Source of the DNA: a virus
IMG/VR virus record: IMGVR_UViG_3300030451_005164
Span: 1-50,766 of that record
DNA length: 50,766 bases
Direction: 5' to 3' (one strand)
The notes under the pieces: generated by a model
Seen by the model: the letters and a program-made list of their open reading frames with translations, nothing else
Told to the model about the DNA's origin: nothing
Databases searched by the model: none
Position numbers and translations under genes: made by a program
Shown: piece by piece, positions 36,568 to 44,510 of the stretch
Numbering within the stretch: the first letter of the stretch is position 1
How the letters are laid out: each line of letters starts with the position of its first letter

Positions 36568-38411
36568 TGAAATATTTAATTACACTAATACTTTGCATTA
36601 ACATTGCTTTTGCACAATGCCCTCCAGGTACTTGGGGCTTAGATATTATTATAAATCCTGATCAATATCCAGAAGAAACATCTTTTGTAGTTCTTAATAC
36701 AGAAGGCGACACACTTATGCAAGGCGGGCCTTTTCTTGATATTATAGATTATCAACCACAATATATATCTACCTGCTCGCCTATAGATACTTTCATATTA
36801 ATTTTAAATGATGAGTATGGTGATGGTATTGCTGGTAGCTTATGGGGTGGTGAAGACGGAAATGTTGTCATAGAGCAATGTGGTGATATAATATGGCAGC
36901 TAGATTCAGCCGATTTTGGTTATCAATTAATAGACACTTTAATAACTACTAATTGTCCACCACCACCACCAGTGTTTGGCTGCATGGACAGTAGCTATGT
37001 AGAGTTTGATCTAGAAGCTACAGTAGACACTGGCATGTGTTATACGCCTATTGTTTATGGATGTACAGACTCATTAGCTTATAACTACGTTGACAGCGCT
37101 AACACAGATATAAACATATCTAGTTGTACACACTACTTAGAGTTAACTGATTTAGCTGGTAATGGTTGGGCTGGCTCTATATTAATTGTATCGCAAGCTA
37201 CAAACTTATCGCCACCTTATAACTATGCTGTGATAGATACTTTTACTTTGGTTGACGGTTTTGATACTACATATACGTTAAACTTACAAGCAGGCTATTT
37301 TGTTAAAGCAATATTTGAAATAAACTTTCAGTCAGATTTTACAGCTGTACAATGTGGTTATACTTTATATTCTGATGATTACATAGCTATAGAACAAGAA
37401 GGCGGCTTTGCAGATCCGATACCACCATTTATGCATATTACAGGCGAAACATACTGTGGCAATGACTGTATTGATAGAACGTATGGCTGTATAGATACTT
37501 TAGCTATTAACTACAATGATAGTGTAAACACAGATGATGGTAGCTGTTATTATAATCCTGGTTGTACTAATCCTTTATACTTAGAATATGACGCAGCTTA
37601 TGACTATGATGACAACTCGTGTGCTACACTTATTGCATACGGATGTATGGACTCTACAGCATTTAACTATGACCCATTGGCTAACGTTGAAATACCTGGC
37701 TCTTGTATTGCTATCGTAGAAGGCTGTATGGATGATGATGCTTTTAATTATAATATAAATGCTAACGTAGAAGACGGTAGCTGTATACCTGTAATATTTG
37801 GTTGTATTGACGCTACTGCATTTAACTATTGTGATACGTGTAATACAGACAATGGTAGCTGTATTGAAGTTATTAACGGTTGTACTGATAGTACAGCATT
37901 AAACTATTATGCTCTTGCAAATACTGATAATGGTTCTTGTATTTATCCTATGTATGGCTGCAACGATCCGTCTGCTATTAACTACGATCCGCTTGTTAAC
38001 GTGCCTGACTCATCATGTGAGTATTCTGCTGGTTGCGCTGTTGGTGATGTCTATACTTTACCTAACGCTTGTTTCGAGTGGGTAATACAAGTTGATCCAT
38101 ATTGTTGCGACGGTTTTTGGGATCCGAGCTGTGTTGAGCTATATAACTACTGTCAAGATGGTTGGTCAGGTCCTACAGATTTAATTGAAGTAAGATACGG
38201 TTTATTTACTTACCCTAATCCTACAAGTGACTATATATACATAAACAGTAGATTAAAAGTTGATCTTACGGTTGTTGATATGCTAGGGAATATAGTTATA
38301 TCTAAAAAACAAACAAATATGTTAGATGTCTTTAAATTGACTCCTGGCATATATAATGTGATTATTGATCACGATAAAATTAAAACTAATAAAAAAATTA
38401 TAAAACAATAA
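36567..38411 (+). CDS. Secreted nine-repeat protein with T9SS type A sorting domain
   Basis: A 614-residue protein with a signal peptide (residues 1-16, ending Ala-Phe-Ala-Gln). Residues 17-135 and about 190-310 are two related beta domains with Asp-x-Tyr-Gly-Asp-Gly and Asp-Leu-Ala-Gly-Asn-Gly turns. Nine repeats of Gly-Cys-x-Asp-x-x-Ala-x-Asn-Tyr...Gly-Ser-Cys type lie between residues 138 and 484. The C-terminal 70 residues (Tyr-Pro-Asn-Pro-Thr start, then Gly-Ile-Tyr-Asn-Val and a Lys-rich end) match the type A sorting signal recognised by the Bacteroidota type IX secretion system. Such proteins are normally exported and anchored on the host surface. A T9SS substrate in a phage virion block is unusual. 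Confidence 0.85.
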   Translation: MKYLITLILCINIAFAQCPPGTWGLDIIINPDQYPEETSFVVLNTEGDTLMQGGPFLDIIDYQPQYISTCSPIDTFILILNDEYGDGIAGSLWGGEDGNVVIEQCGDIIWQLDSADFGYQLIDTLITTNCPPPPPVFGCMDSSYVEFDLEATVDTGMCYTPIVYGCTDSLAYNYVDSANTDINISSCTHYLELTDLAGNGWAGSILIVSQATNLSPPYNYAVIDTFTLVDGFDTTYTLNLQAGYFVKAIFEINFQSDFTAVQCGYTLYSDDYIAIEQEGGFADPIPPFMHITGETYCGNDCIDRTYGCIDTLAINYNDSVNTDDGSCYYNPGCTNPLYLEYDAAYDYDDNSCATLIAYGCMDSTAFNYDPLANVEIPGSCIAIVEGCMDDDAFNYNINANVEDGSCIPVIFGCIDATAFNYCDTCNTDNGSCIEVINGCTDSTALNYYALANTDNGSCIYPMYGCNDPSAINYDPLVNVPDSSCEYSAGCAVGDVYTLPNACFEWVIQVDPYCCDGFWDPSCVELYNYCQDGWSGPTDLIEVRYGLFTYPNPTSDYIYINSRLKVDLTVVDMLGNIVISKKQTNMLDVFKLTPGIYNVIIDHDKIKTNKKIIKQ

Positions 38412-38414
38412 ACA

Positions 38415-38777
38415 ATGGCAACATTAACACCATCATTAACACTTACAAGTACAGATTATGGATCTGACTCTTTAAGCTTTACTGTCACAGATTCTTTATC
38501 TGTCACTGCTCCATCTGTAGGTGTGTCTAGAGCTTCTATATTACACACTGGCGTAACAACACTTATAGCTAGCTCAATATCTGCGATTAATTATGTGTAT
38601 TTAAAAAATATAGATTCATCTAATTACATTGACGTAAGAACAGACGCAGCTACAGGTTTTATTAGATTATCTGCAGGAGAAATTGCATTTTTTCCTTTAA
38701 TGGCAAGTACAGGTTTAGAAGTACAAGCTGATACAGCTACTTGTATATTAGAATACGCATATTTTACTAAGTCGTAA
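38415..38777 (+). CDS. Small virion or fibre-associated protein
   Basis: A 120-residue Ser/Thr/Ala-rich protein with no signal peptide despite being next to a secreted protein gene. Its alternating pattern is beta-rich, and the C-terminal half (Tyr-Val-Tyr-Leu-Lys-Asn, Ile-Arg-Leu-Ser-Ala-Gly-Glu) resembles small decoration proteins of marine phages. The next gene starts on its last base. Structural role is inference. Confidence 0.6.
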   Translation: MATLTPSLTLTSTDYGSDSLSFTVTDSLSVTAPSVGVSRASILHTGVTTLIASSISAINYVYLKNIDSSNYIDVRTDAATGFIRLSAGEIAFFPLMASTGLEVQADTATCILEYAYFTKS

Positions 38778-39244
38778 TGCAATTAGAGGTTTTAAGATTT
38801 AGCTCGCAAGTAGACTGCACTCACGGTATTTTACTTGAAGTAACTGATATAAAAAAACATTTTCTATGTTATACTTTAGAAGATGAAGCTAGAGTACTAA
38901 AAGTAAAAGGCGAGACTAGAATACCTGCAGGTACGTATAATATTAAGCTAAGAAAAGAAGGTGGCTTTCACGCGCGTTATGATAAAAAATATCCTGGTAT
39001 ACATCGTGGTATGCTTCATATCGTTGATGTTCCTGGTTTTGAGTATATTCTTATTCATACTGGAAACACTGATGAGCATACTGCTGGTTGTCTTATCGTC
39101 GGTGATAGTCAAGAAAATAATCTTATACTTAGAGACGGATTTGTTGGTAAATCTGTTAACGCGTATAAACGTATTTATCCGAGCATTGCTAAAGCTATTG
39201 AGCAAGGAGAAGAAGTAACAATAACATATATAGACTACGATTAA
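38777..39244 (+). CDS. DUF5675 family protein, likely peptidoglycan-acting lysis enzyme
   Basis: A 155-residue protein. It has Glu-Thr-Arg-Ile-Pro-Ala-Gly-Thr-Tyr near residues 46-54, His-Arg-Gly-Met-Leu-His near 76-81, then Ile-His-Thr-Gly-Asn (93-97) and His-Thr-Ala-Gly-Cys (101-105). The His...Gly-Cys arrangement recalls L,D-transpeptidase (YkuD) active sites, and DUF5675 proteins are common in phages of Bacteroidota. It could cut or remodel peptidoglycan during lysis or entry. No signal peptide, so release would need the holin. The family call is fairly firm and the activity is inference. It shares one base with both neighbours. Confidence 0.75.
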   Translation: MQLEVLRFSSQVDCTHGILLEVTDIKKHFLCYTLEDEARVLKVKGETRIPAGTYNIKLRKEGGFHARYDKKYPGIHRGMLHIVDVPGFEYILIHTGNTDEHTAGCLIVGDSQENNLILRDGFVGKSVNAYKRIYPSIAKAIEQGEEVTITYIDYD

Positions 39245-39759
39245 TGGGAACTTTAAAACTTAGTATAACAGAAGAAATAGACATAGAGTATGGTGGGTTT
39301 ACTTACAACTATACTACTACAGGTGCTAGTGATGACCTAGAAATTGCTGACGTTGATGCTTATACAGCTCAAACGCTAGTTATAGGTACAGGTTTTACAC
39401 AAATAGCTAAGTTTGAAAACGCTGCTACGCCTGGCATGGGTTTATATGACAAACAAAAAATAAAGTATATAAGAATAAGACCTACTACATCTAGTAGAAC
39501 TTTAACTGTACAGCTAAGTGATGCTACTAATAATAAGCAAGCTAACTATTTTTGTGCTACAGGCCAAGCGCTTTATTTCGTGCATAGTGGTACATCAGGT
39601 ATAACTTTTGACGTAAATAGTTCTACTACAAGCGCGGCGGCAGACGTTGTGCAAGGCACTCAAAATGTTACTGGACTTGCAGCATCTGCTGATGAAATAC
39701 AAATAAAATCTTCTGGAGCTAGCACTAGCGTAGATATATTGATAGCTTATGATTTATAA
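39244..39759 (+). CDS. Beta-rich virion protein
   Basis: A 171-residue Thr/Ser/Ala-rich protein with alternating hydrophobic residues and no enzyme motif. It lies between the DUF5675 gene and the fibre-type gene, each overlapping by one base at TAATG. Its composition resembles that of neighbouring fibre-associated proteins. Probably a tail fibre accessory or decoration protein; the specific role is unknown. Confidence 0.6.
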   Translation: MGTLKLSITEEIDIEYGGFTYNYTTTGASDDLEIADVDAYTAQTLVIGTGFTQIAKFENAATPGMGLYDKQKIKYIRIRPTTSSRTLTVQLSDATNNKQANYFCATGQALYFVHSGTSGITFDVNSSTTSAAADVVQGTQNVTGLAASADEIQIKSSGASTSVDILIAYDL

Positions 39760-40826
39760 TGGGTGTAAAAACAACTAGAGGATATAGAGTATTAAGTAAA
39801 ATACCAACTCAAAGCTTAGATTTATATATTAAATCTTTTACTAGCGGAAGTGGTGAAACTATATTATTAGGAAAATCAGATGCTCTTGATACTACAATAA
39901 CTAGGGGCACTAGAAAAAGTGATGGTGAAGGCAATGCTTTACAAATACAAGGTGGTACAGCTACAGGAACTAACCAAGTAGGTGGTGATGTCAATATATA
40001 TACTGGCAAACCAACTGGTAATGCTGCGGCTGGAGACTTTAAAGTTTTTGGAGCTTTATCAAAAGGATCTAGTGGTACATCTGTTAATTCTACAAACTCA
40101 ACAATGCTCTCTGTTTCTGGCGACACTGGCAACGTTGTTATTAATGGTAGTTTAACTGTTGGATCAACAGAAGTTATAAACAGCTCAGCTCAAGTTTCAG
40201 CGTCAGCTATACCTACAGGTAGTATAAATATAAGTTCGTTTAACAACGACTCTGGTTTTACAGCTAACACAGGCGATATAACTAGAGTAAAAATTATTGG
40301 TGATAGCGGCGGCCCAACGTCACATGAATCAGGTCCTGCAGATCTTACTTTTACAGGTGGAGAAGGCGTAGATACTACTATAAGCTCTTCTACAGTTACA
40401 GTTGCTGTAAAGCAAATGGTTGTTACTACACATAATTTTCAAATGGCTAGTACAACTGGCACTTTTTTTTATGTTCCTTTTAATAATCTTAATGAAAGCA
40501 GTGTAGCAAGTACTGCTGAATATTGGACTAGAACTGTAACTCCTTATCCTGGCACTATTAAAAAAATAGCAGTAAGATCTCACACTAGTTTAGGTACTAG
40601 CTGTGAGTTAAGAATATCAAAAATAACAGACACTACAGACGCTTTAACTAGCGGAACACATGTTGACAATACTAGTATAGATATAAGCTCTGCTAATGTT
40701 TCTGTAATTGAAACAATGAATACAAATAGCTTTGCAGCAGGTGATGCCGTAGGTATAGCTTTAAAAAGAAGCGCTGGCTCAGCGGCAAGAGTAGTAGTAA
40801 CAATAGTCTGGCAATATACAGTATAA
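39759..40826 (+). CDS. Putative tail fibre protein
   Basis: A 355-residue Ser/Thr/Gly-rich protein. Residues 60-150 have a repetitive pattern with Gly-Gly-Asp-Val-Asn-Ile-Tyr-Thr-Gly and Gly-Asn-Val-Val-Ile-Asn-Gly-Ser-Leu, resembling the repeated beta-turns of trimeric phage fibre shafts. The last 140 residues form a compact beta-rich C-terminal head domain. No catalytic motif. Its place at the end of the virion block, before a coiled-coil repeat protein, suits a host-recognition fibre. Inference from pattern and position. Confidence 0.7.
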   Translation: MGVKTTRGYRVLSKIPTQSLDLYIKSFTSGSGETILLGKSDALDTTITRGTRKSDGEGNALQIQGGTATGTNQVGGDVNIYTGKPTGNAAAGDFKVFGALSKGSSGTSVNSTNSTMLSVSGDTGNVVINGSLTVGSTEVINSSAQVSASAIPTGSINISSFNNDSGFTANTGDITRVKIIGDSGGPTSHESGPADLTFTGGEGVDTTISSSTVTVAVKQMVVTTHNFQMASTTGTFFYVPFNNLNESSVASTAEYWTRTVTPYPGTIKKIAVRSHTSLGTSCELRISKITDTTDALTSGTHVDNTSIDISSANVSVIETMNTNSFAAGDAVGIALKRSAGSAARVVVTIVWQYTV

Positions 40827-40829
40827 ATT

Positions 40830-41309
40830 ATGGCTTTAGCAAATAAAAAAATAACAGATATATTTAACAAAAACACAGGTGGATCTAAAAACGCTAAATC
40901 TATTACAGATGCTAAAGAGCTTGAGATTAAAAATAAGTTTGACAATGGAGAACACATCGAAGATGCTGGCATGTTTGAAAACTTAGCGCCAGCTTTGTAT
41001 GCTGTTCAACAACTTGCTGATGATGTAGAAGAAATAAGAAGATTTATTACTAGTGAAATAAATAGTATAAGTACATCGCAAGCTAATGCTATAATAGCTA
41101 ATACCGCTAAGACAGGTATATCAACTAGTCAAGCTAGCGCAATAACAGCTAACACAGCTAAAGTAAGTCAGAATTTAAGAACTGCAAATCATACTATGCA
41201 GTTTGATGTAATAAACACTAAAGGCACTTACACGCTAAGAATTACTATTGTTGATTCTACAGCTCCTAAAACACCAGTAACTAAAACAGTAGATATAAGA
41301 TTAAGTTAA
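40830..41309 (+). CDS. Coiled-coil repeat fibre or chaperone-type protein
   Basis: A 159-residue protein. After a charged helical N-terminus it has two near-identical repeats (about residues 76-113) of the form Ile-Ser-Thr-Ser-Gln-Ala-x-Ala-Ile-x-Ala-Asn-Thr-Ala-Lys, typical of trimeric coiled-coil stalks in phage fibres, followed by a small beta domain. It is likely an assembly or stalk component of the fibre at 39759. No signal peptide or enzyme motif. Confidence 0.65.
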   Translation: MALANKKITDIFNKNTGGSKNAKSITDAKELEIKNKFDNGEHIEDAGMFENLAPALYAVQQLADDVEEIRRFITSEINSISTSQANAIIANTAKTGISTSQASAITANTAKVSQNLRTANHTMQFDVINTKGTYTLRITIVDSTAPKTPVTKTVDIRLS

Positions 41310-41311
41310 TT

Positions 41312-41683
41312 ATGGCAAGTATAAATATAATATCGTTAAGTGGAGATAATTTTGTAGATATAGGCACTCAAAATATATTAAGTCTTATAGCTGCTAACAC
41401 AGATACAGAAGATATAACATTTGATTTAGCTATTGGCCCTACTAAAATAGCTAACACGTCAACAACTACTGACGCTATTTTTATATTAAAAGATGTGCCT
41501 GTAGCAGTTGGAGGTACTTTAGTTTGGGACGATGATGGGGTTTTAAGTAATGCTTTTAGTTCTGGCTCTGTATTATCTAAGTTTGATAATAAGCGTAAAA
41601 AGTTTAAGTCTTTAAAAAATAATACTTTTTTAATCAGAGTTGGAAGTGGTCATACTGCTGACGTAATATTAAAAAGAAAATAA
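41312..41683 (+). CDS. Last virion-strand protein, beta-rich
   Basis: A 123-residue Thr/Ile/Asp-rich protein with no recognisable domain. It resembles short tail accessory proteins: a beta-rich body, a Lys-rich segment (residues 88-105) and a basic end. It is the last + strand gene, 25 bases before the convergent - strand operon. Function unknown. Confidence 0.6.
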   Translation: MASINIISLSGDNFVDIGTQNILSLIAANTDTEDITFDLAIGPTKIANTSTTTDAIFILKDVPVAVGGTLVWDDDGVLSNAFSSGSVLSKFDNKRKKFKSLKNNTFLIRVGSGHTADVILKRK

Positions 41684-41705
41684 AAAAGAGGGCCGAAGCC
41701 CTCTT
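41670..41705 (-). terminator. Terminator of the - strand operon
   Basis: Read on the - strand, an 8-bp perfect stem (AAGAGGGC/GCCCTCTT, 41698-41705 with 41686-41693) closes a UUCG loop and runs into a long T-rich tract (TTTTTTATTTTC). This is a strong intrinsic terminator for the - operon. In the + direction the same stem has a CGAA loop and no T-tract, so it would be weak there. It resembles the hairpin after the capsid gene. Confidence 0.9.
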
Positions 41706-41708
41706 GTA

Positions 41709-41900
41709 TTACGCCGCTACAGCGTTCTTTTGTTCTTGAACAGTGATTCTAACTTTTTGAGCTAAATCTTTTATAGTCTGCATGTTCTTGCGAACTCTAG
41801 TTCCAGCTGACATGTTGCCATCTTGAAACTTTTCTAAGTCAGTTACACCTTGTTCTAAAGTATCAGCCATGTTCTGATACAACTTTTCTAATTCAGTCAT
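41709..41900 (-). CDS. Histone H1-like (Hc1) small basic protein
   Basis: A 63-residue protein. The longer frame starting at 41990 overlaps the reductase gene and begins with an unlikely hydrophobic run; the ATG at 41900, just past the reductase stop, is the better start. The core Ala-Gly-Thr-Arg-Val-Arg-Lys (residues 32-38) followed by Asp-Leu-Ala-Gln-Lys-Val-Arg (45-51) and Gln-Glu-Gln-Lys-Asn is the signature of the Hc1-like histone H1 proteins that Bacteroidota carry. These bind and compact DNA. On a phage it may organise replicating or packaged DNA. It is the last gene of the operon, next to its terminator. Confidence 0.75.
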   Translation of the reverse strand: MTELEKLYQNMADTLEQGVTDLEKFQDGNMSAGTRVRKNMQTIKDLAQKVRITVQEQKNAVAA

Positions 41901-41916
41901 AGTAAATAAAATTAAA

Positions 41917-43770
41917 TTAAACAACTTCACAGTTACCACCAGCACAAGCAAGCTCGCCTGATAGATCCGTGTTATCATCAGTTTCAACAACTTTAGTTAG
42001 ATCAACTTCAGATAATACTTTGGACATTTTATTAAACTCAGCTTCGCTAATGTCCTCAAACGGAGCTTGAGTATATGTACCGCCGTTGTATGGCAATACA
42101 GATAAACCGTTATAATAATCTTTATTTAACCACATCCACTCACCAGCAGCTTCCCACTCATTATCTTTTAACGATATTGTTGCAGATACATTATGTGTAT
42201 TGCTACCTTTTCTGTGACCTGGTTTAACCCACTCAGTAGCTACACGCTTAACACGCTCAAGCGTATCAAATGGCGACTCAGTTCTAAGTATAGAGTTATC
42301 AGGCGCTTTTTGTGGCACAGATATAACAGCTGTATCATGAGGTCTGAAGTATTCATCTTCAATTAATTCAGGGTGATTGTTATTTAAATACGTATATATA
42401 GCCTCATTTTTTCCTACGCGCATCCTACGGACATAATAATCATTATGCCATGCATGAATACCAGATGATGTTCCTAGTACCAGAGAAGTAGTCCCTGCAG
42501 GTTTTACAGTTGTACATCTAGCGCTTGGATTTATGTTTAGTAGCTTTGCTACTCTCGTGTTCTCTCTTTTTACGATACTTGCAGCTGCCTTCATATCCAG
42601 CTGGAGCACAGCGGCACTCCCGATCCCTGTCATTGACACACCGATAAGCGCGTCTTTTTCTGTTGTCTCTTTCCATATTTCTCTTAGATAATGAAAGTCA
42701 GTATAGCTAGCTTGCAGTGTACCTATAAATGCTGCAGCTTTAACTCTAGCATTTAAATCATCTTGATCTTCAAGATCAGATACATTTACTTCACACAAGT
42801 TGCAAAACTGAAACGGACGCAATGCTATTTCACAACATGGATTAGTACCCCAGTCTTTATCATTGTTTAAGTATATACCAGGTTCACCAGCGCCAGACAG
42901 CTCAACACGTTTCCATAAATCCATAAAAAAGTCTTTAGTTATTTTATGTCTCATAAGCACAGCTGAGTTATTAGCACGACCACGTTGTGGATCTGTTTCC
43001 CACCAGTTACCTGACTTACAACTTATCATATCATCATCTGTTGCTGTAAACAAAGCTATTAAAGCTGCGCGGCGTATGCCACCAGCAAGAACAGCGTCAG
43101 CAATATGACATATAATATCATGGACCTCAAGTGAGGTAAGTATTGTGCTATCTTCTTTATCATTTAATATACCTTCTATTTTAGTTAAACACTCTTTTAA
43201 TGGTTGTGGACCAGGCGCTTTACCGCCAGACGTTACAAGCCTTGCACCTTTAGGTCTTATATCTGTATAATCAAATATTATTTTAGATGTACGCTTGTCG
43301 CCTAAATAAGACTTTATTAATACTTTAACAGCATCAGACCAACCTTCAATACTATCGCCAATAACAAAGCGTCTGCTACGTTTGTCAAAAGGTTTAATAA
43401 TAGCTGGTAGCTTTTTAATATGATGTTGTTGTACTGAGTATCCAACGCCACAGCCAGACAAAAGTAAAAACATTATTTCATTAAAAGCGTCGACACTATC
43501 AGCAGGCAAATAACTACAGTTATATAGGCGATTAGGGGATATTTCAATAGGCTTACCTGCAAACTGTAACGATCGCATGCTTGGTAAAACTTTTTTATTA
43601 TATACAAACTTATATGCTTCATCTATTTGGTCTATTAGGTTAGGGTATTTCTTTTTGTGCATTGCTACATTACGATCAACAAGCTCTGTCCAAGTTTCAC
43701 GGCGATTAAGCTCTGGAATATACTTGGCATACTTCATGTGAACAGTAATGTCTGATAGTATGTTACTCAT
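41917..43770 (-). CDS. nrdJ: Class II (adenosylcobalamin-dependent) ribonucleoside-triphosphate reductase
   Basis: A 617-residue enzyme that makes dNTPs from NTPs using coenzyme B12 and no oxygen. Visible catalytic features are Asn-Cys at 84-85 (first redox cysteine), Asn-Pro-Cys-Cys-Glu (310-314) with the thiyl-radical Cys312 and Glu314, the second redox cysteine at Cys323, and a C-terminal Cys609/Cys614 pair that accepts electrons. It is shorter than the 739-residue Lactobacillus enzyme. B12 must come from the host cell or sea water. It lies between the nuclease and the histone-like gene and supplies dNTPs with the pyrophosphatases upstream. Confidence 0.92.
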   Translation of the reverse strand: MSNILSDITVHMKYAKYIPELNRRETWTELVDRNVAMHKKKYPNLIDQIDEAYKFVYNKKVLPSMRSLQFAGKPIEISPNRLYNCSYLPADSVDAFNEIMFLLLSGCGVGYSVQQHHIKKLPAIIKPFDKRSRRFVIGDSIEGWSDAVKVLIKSYLGDKRTSKIIFDYTDIRPKGARLVTSGGKAPGPQPLKECLTKIEGILNDKEDSTILTSLEVHDIICHIADAVLAGGIRRAALIALFTATDDDMISCKSGNWWETDPQRGRANNSAVLMRHKITKDFFMDLWKRVELSGAGEPGIYLNNDKDWGTNPCCEIALRPFQFCNLCEVNVSDLEDQDDLNARVKAAAFIGTLQASYTDFHYLREIWKETTEKDALIGVSMTGIGSAAVLQLDMKAAASIVKRENTRVAKLLNINPSARCTTVKPAGTTSLVLGTSSGIHAWHNDYYVRRMRVGKNEAIYTYLNNNHPELIEDEYFRPHDTAVISVPQKAPDNSILRTESPFDTLERVKRVATEWVKPGHRKGSNTHNVSATISLKDNEWEAAGEWMWLNKDYYNGLSVLPYNGGTYTQAPFEDISEAEFNKMSKVLSEVDLTKVVETDDNTDLSGELACAGGNCEVV

Positions 43771-44226
43771 TTATTTTTTATTTTTTAAGATTAATTGTAT
43801 AGTTTCGTCGCAGTCTTTTTGATTCTGAGGTTTATATAAAGTTACATGAGGCAAATTTTCTTTTACGTACTTTTTAAACATTTTCCATCGCATTGGAAAA
43901 CTTTCGTTTGCTCGGCCTTTACACTCTATAATAAAGTTTTTGCTAACAAAGTCTGGCGTATATTTAACTGGTTGTATTTTTTTATTACCTCTATTTTTAT
44001 ATTCGCCTTTACCATTAGCTTGTTTTTCGTAAGCAGGCTGTGCAAACTCAAAGCCTTCTTGTACGACGTATGTTTCGCCTTCGTACGTAGCTTTGATCTT
44101 TGCTTTTTTCAGAGCTAGATACATATATCGTTCTAGCCCTGAAGCAAAGTTAATACCGTCCTGTCTTACGCGTTTAGCTCTAACTGGACCTTTTTTTTTA
44201 GAACGTTTTTTCCTCATCATCATCAA
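43771..44226 (-). CDS. PD-(D/E)XK endonuclease, DUF1064-like (resolvase-type)
   Basis: A 151-residue basic protein. After a Lys/Arg-rich start (four Met codons leave the precise start open) it has Gly-Leu-Glu (Glu32), Tyr-Thr-Pro-Asp (Asp92) and Ile-Ile-Glu-Cys-Lys (Glu101, Lys103), which together form a PD-(D/E)XK nuclease active site. Spacing and length fit the DUF1064 family and T7 endonuclease I-like resolvases, which cut branched DNA before packaging. It overlaps the MazG-like gene upstream by 29 bases. Substrate is inferred. Confidence 0.75.
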   Translation of the reverse strand: MMMMRKKRSKKKGPVRAKRVRQDGINFASGLERYMYLALKKAKIKATYEGETYVVQEGFEFAQPAYEKQANGKGEYKNRGNKKIQPVKYTPDFVSKNFIIECKGRANESFPMRWKMFKKYVKENLPHVTLYKPQNQKDCDETIQLILKNKK

Positions 44227-44509
44227 ACTTATTAATCAAAGCTTCTTCAGACAAGTCTTGAAGTTCTTCACGCGCTGCTTGTATATACAATATAGCATCC
44301 ATAAGCTCTTCTTGAACGTCTTTTAAATATCCCTGCAGGTTTTTCATACCAAGTCTACGCTCGTCATCAAGTGTTGAACCGTACTTTTTGTAGCCAGCAT
44401 CAGATCGTTTTACAAACTCTCTACACACGTTGTCGACTACAGGGTCTCTGAATTTAAACGTACGTGTTGTTACGCCGTCCATACCGTCATATATTTCTCT
44501 ACTACTCAT
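44198..44509 (-). CDS. MazG-like nucleotide pyrophosphohydrolase (short)
   Basis: A 103-residue, helical protein with the core Lys-Tyr-Gly-Ser-Thr-Leu followed by Leu-Gln-Gly-Tyr-Leu-Lys-Asp-Val-Gln-Glu-Glu-Leu-Met-Asp-Ala (about residues 42-72). The Glu-Glu-x-x-Asp element is part of the metal site of all-alpha NTP pyrophosphatases. The second acidic element expected for a full MazG is not obvious, so it may work as a dimer or be a remnant. Such enzymes remove particular (d)NTPs. It follows the GIY-YIG/MazG fusion gene in the same operon. Confidence 0.65.
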   Translation of the reverse strand: MSSREIYDGMDGVTTRTFKFRDPVVDNVCREFVKRSDAGYKKYGSTLDDERRLGMKNLQGYLKDVQEELMDAILYIQAAREELQDLSEEALINKFDDDEEKTF

Positions 44510-44510
44510 A

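Noticed and set aside
36978-38018. Repeated units in DNA, considered as a CRISPR-like or satellite array
   Set aside because: The repeats are degenerate at DNA level, in frame, and conserve Cys, Gly, Asp and Tyr positions, so they are protein repeats.
38961-39218. Hydrophobic 85-residue + strand ORF, possible membrane protein
   Set aside because: It lies fully inside the DUF5675 gene in another frame, with no leader of its own; an antisense frame is also open there, a sign of biased composition. An embedded lysis gene is conceivable but unsupported.
40580-40972. 130-residue - strand ORF
   Set aside because: Spans the end of the fibre gene and start of the next + gene on the opposite strand; no recognisable domain and no leader.
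41709-41990. Longer 93-residue form of the histone-like gene
   Set aside because: It would overlap the reductase by 74 bases and add a hydrophobic run foreign to the family; the ATG at 41900 gives the family length.
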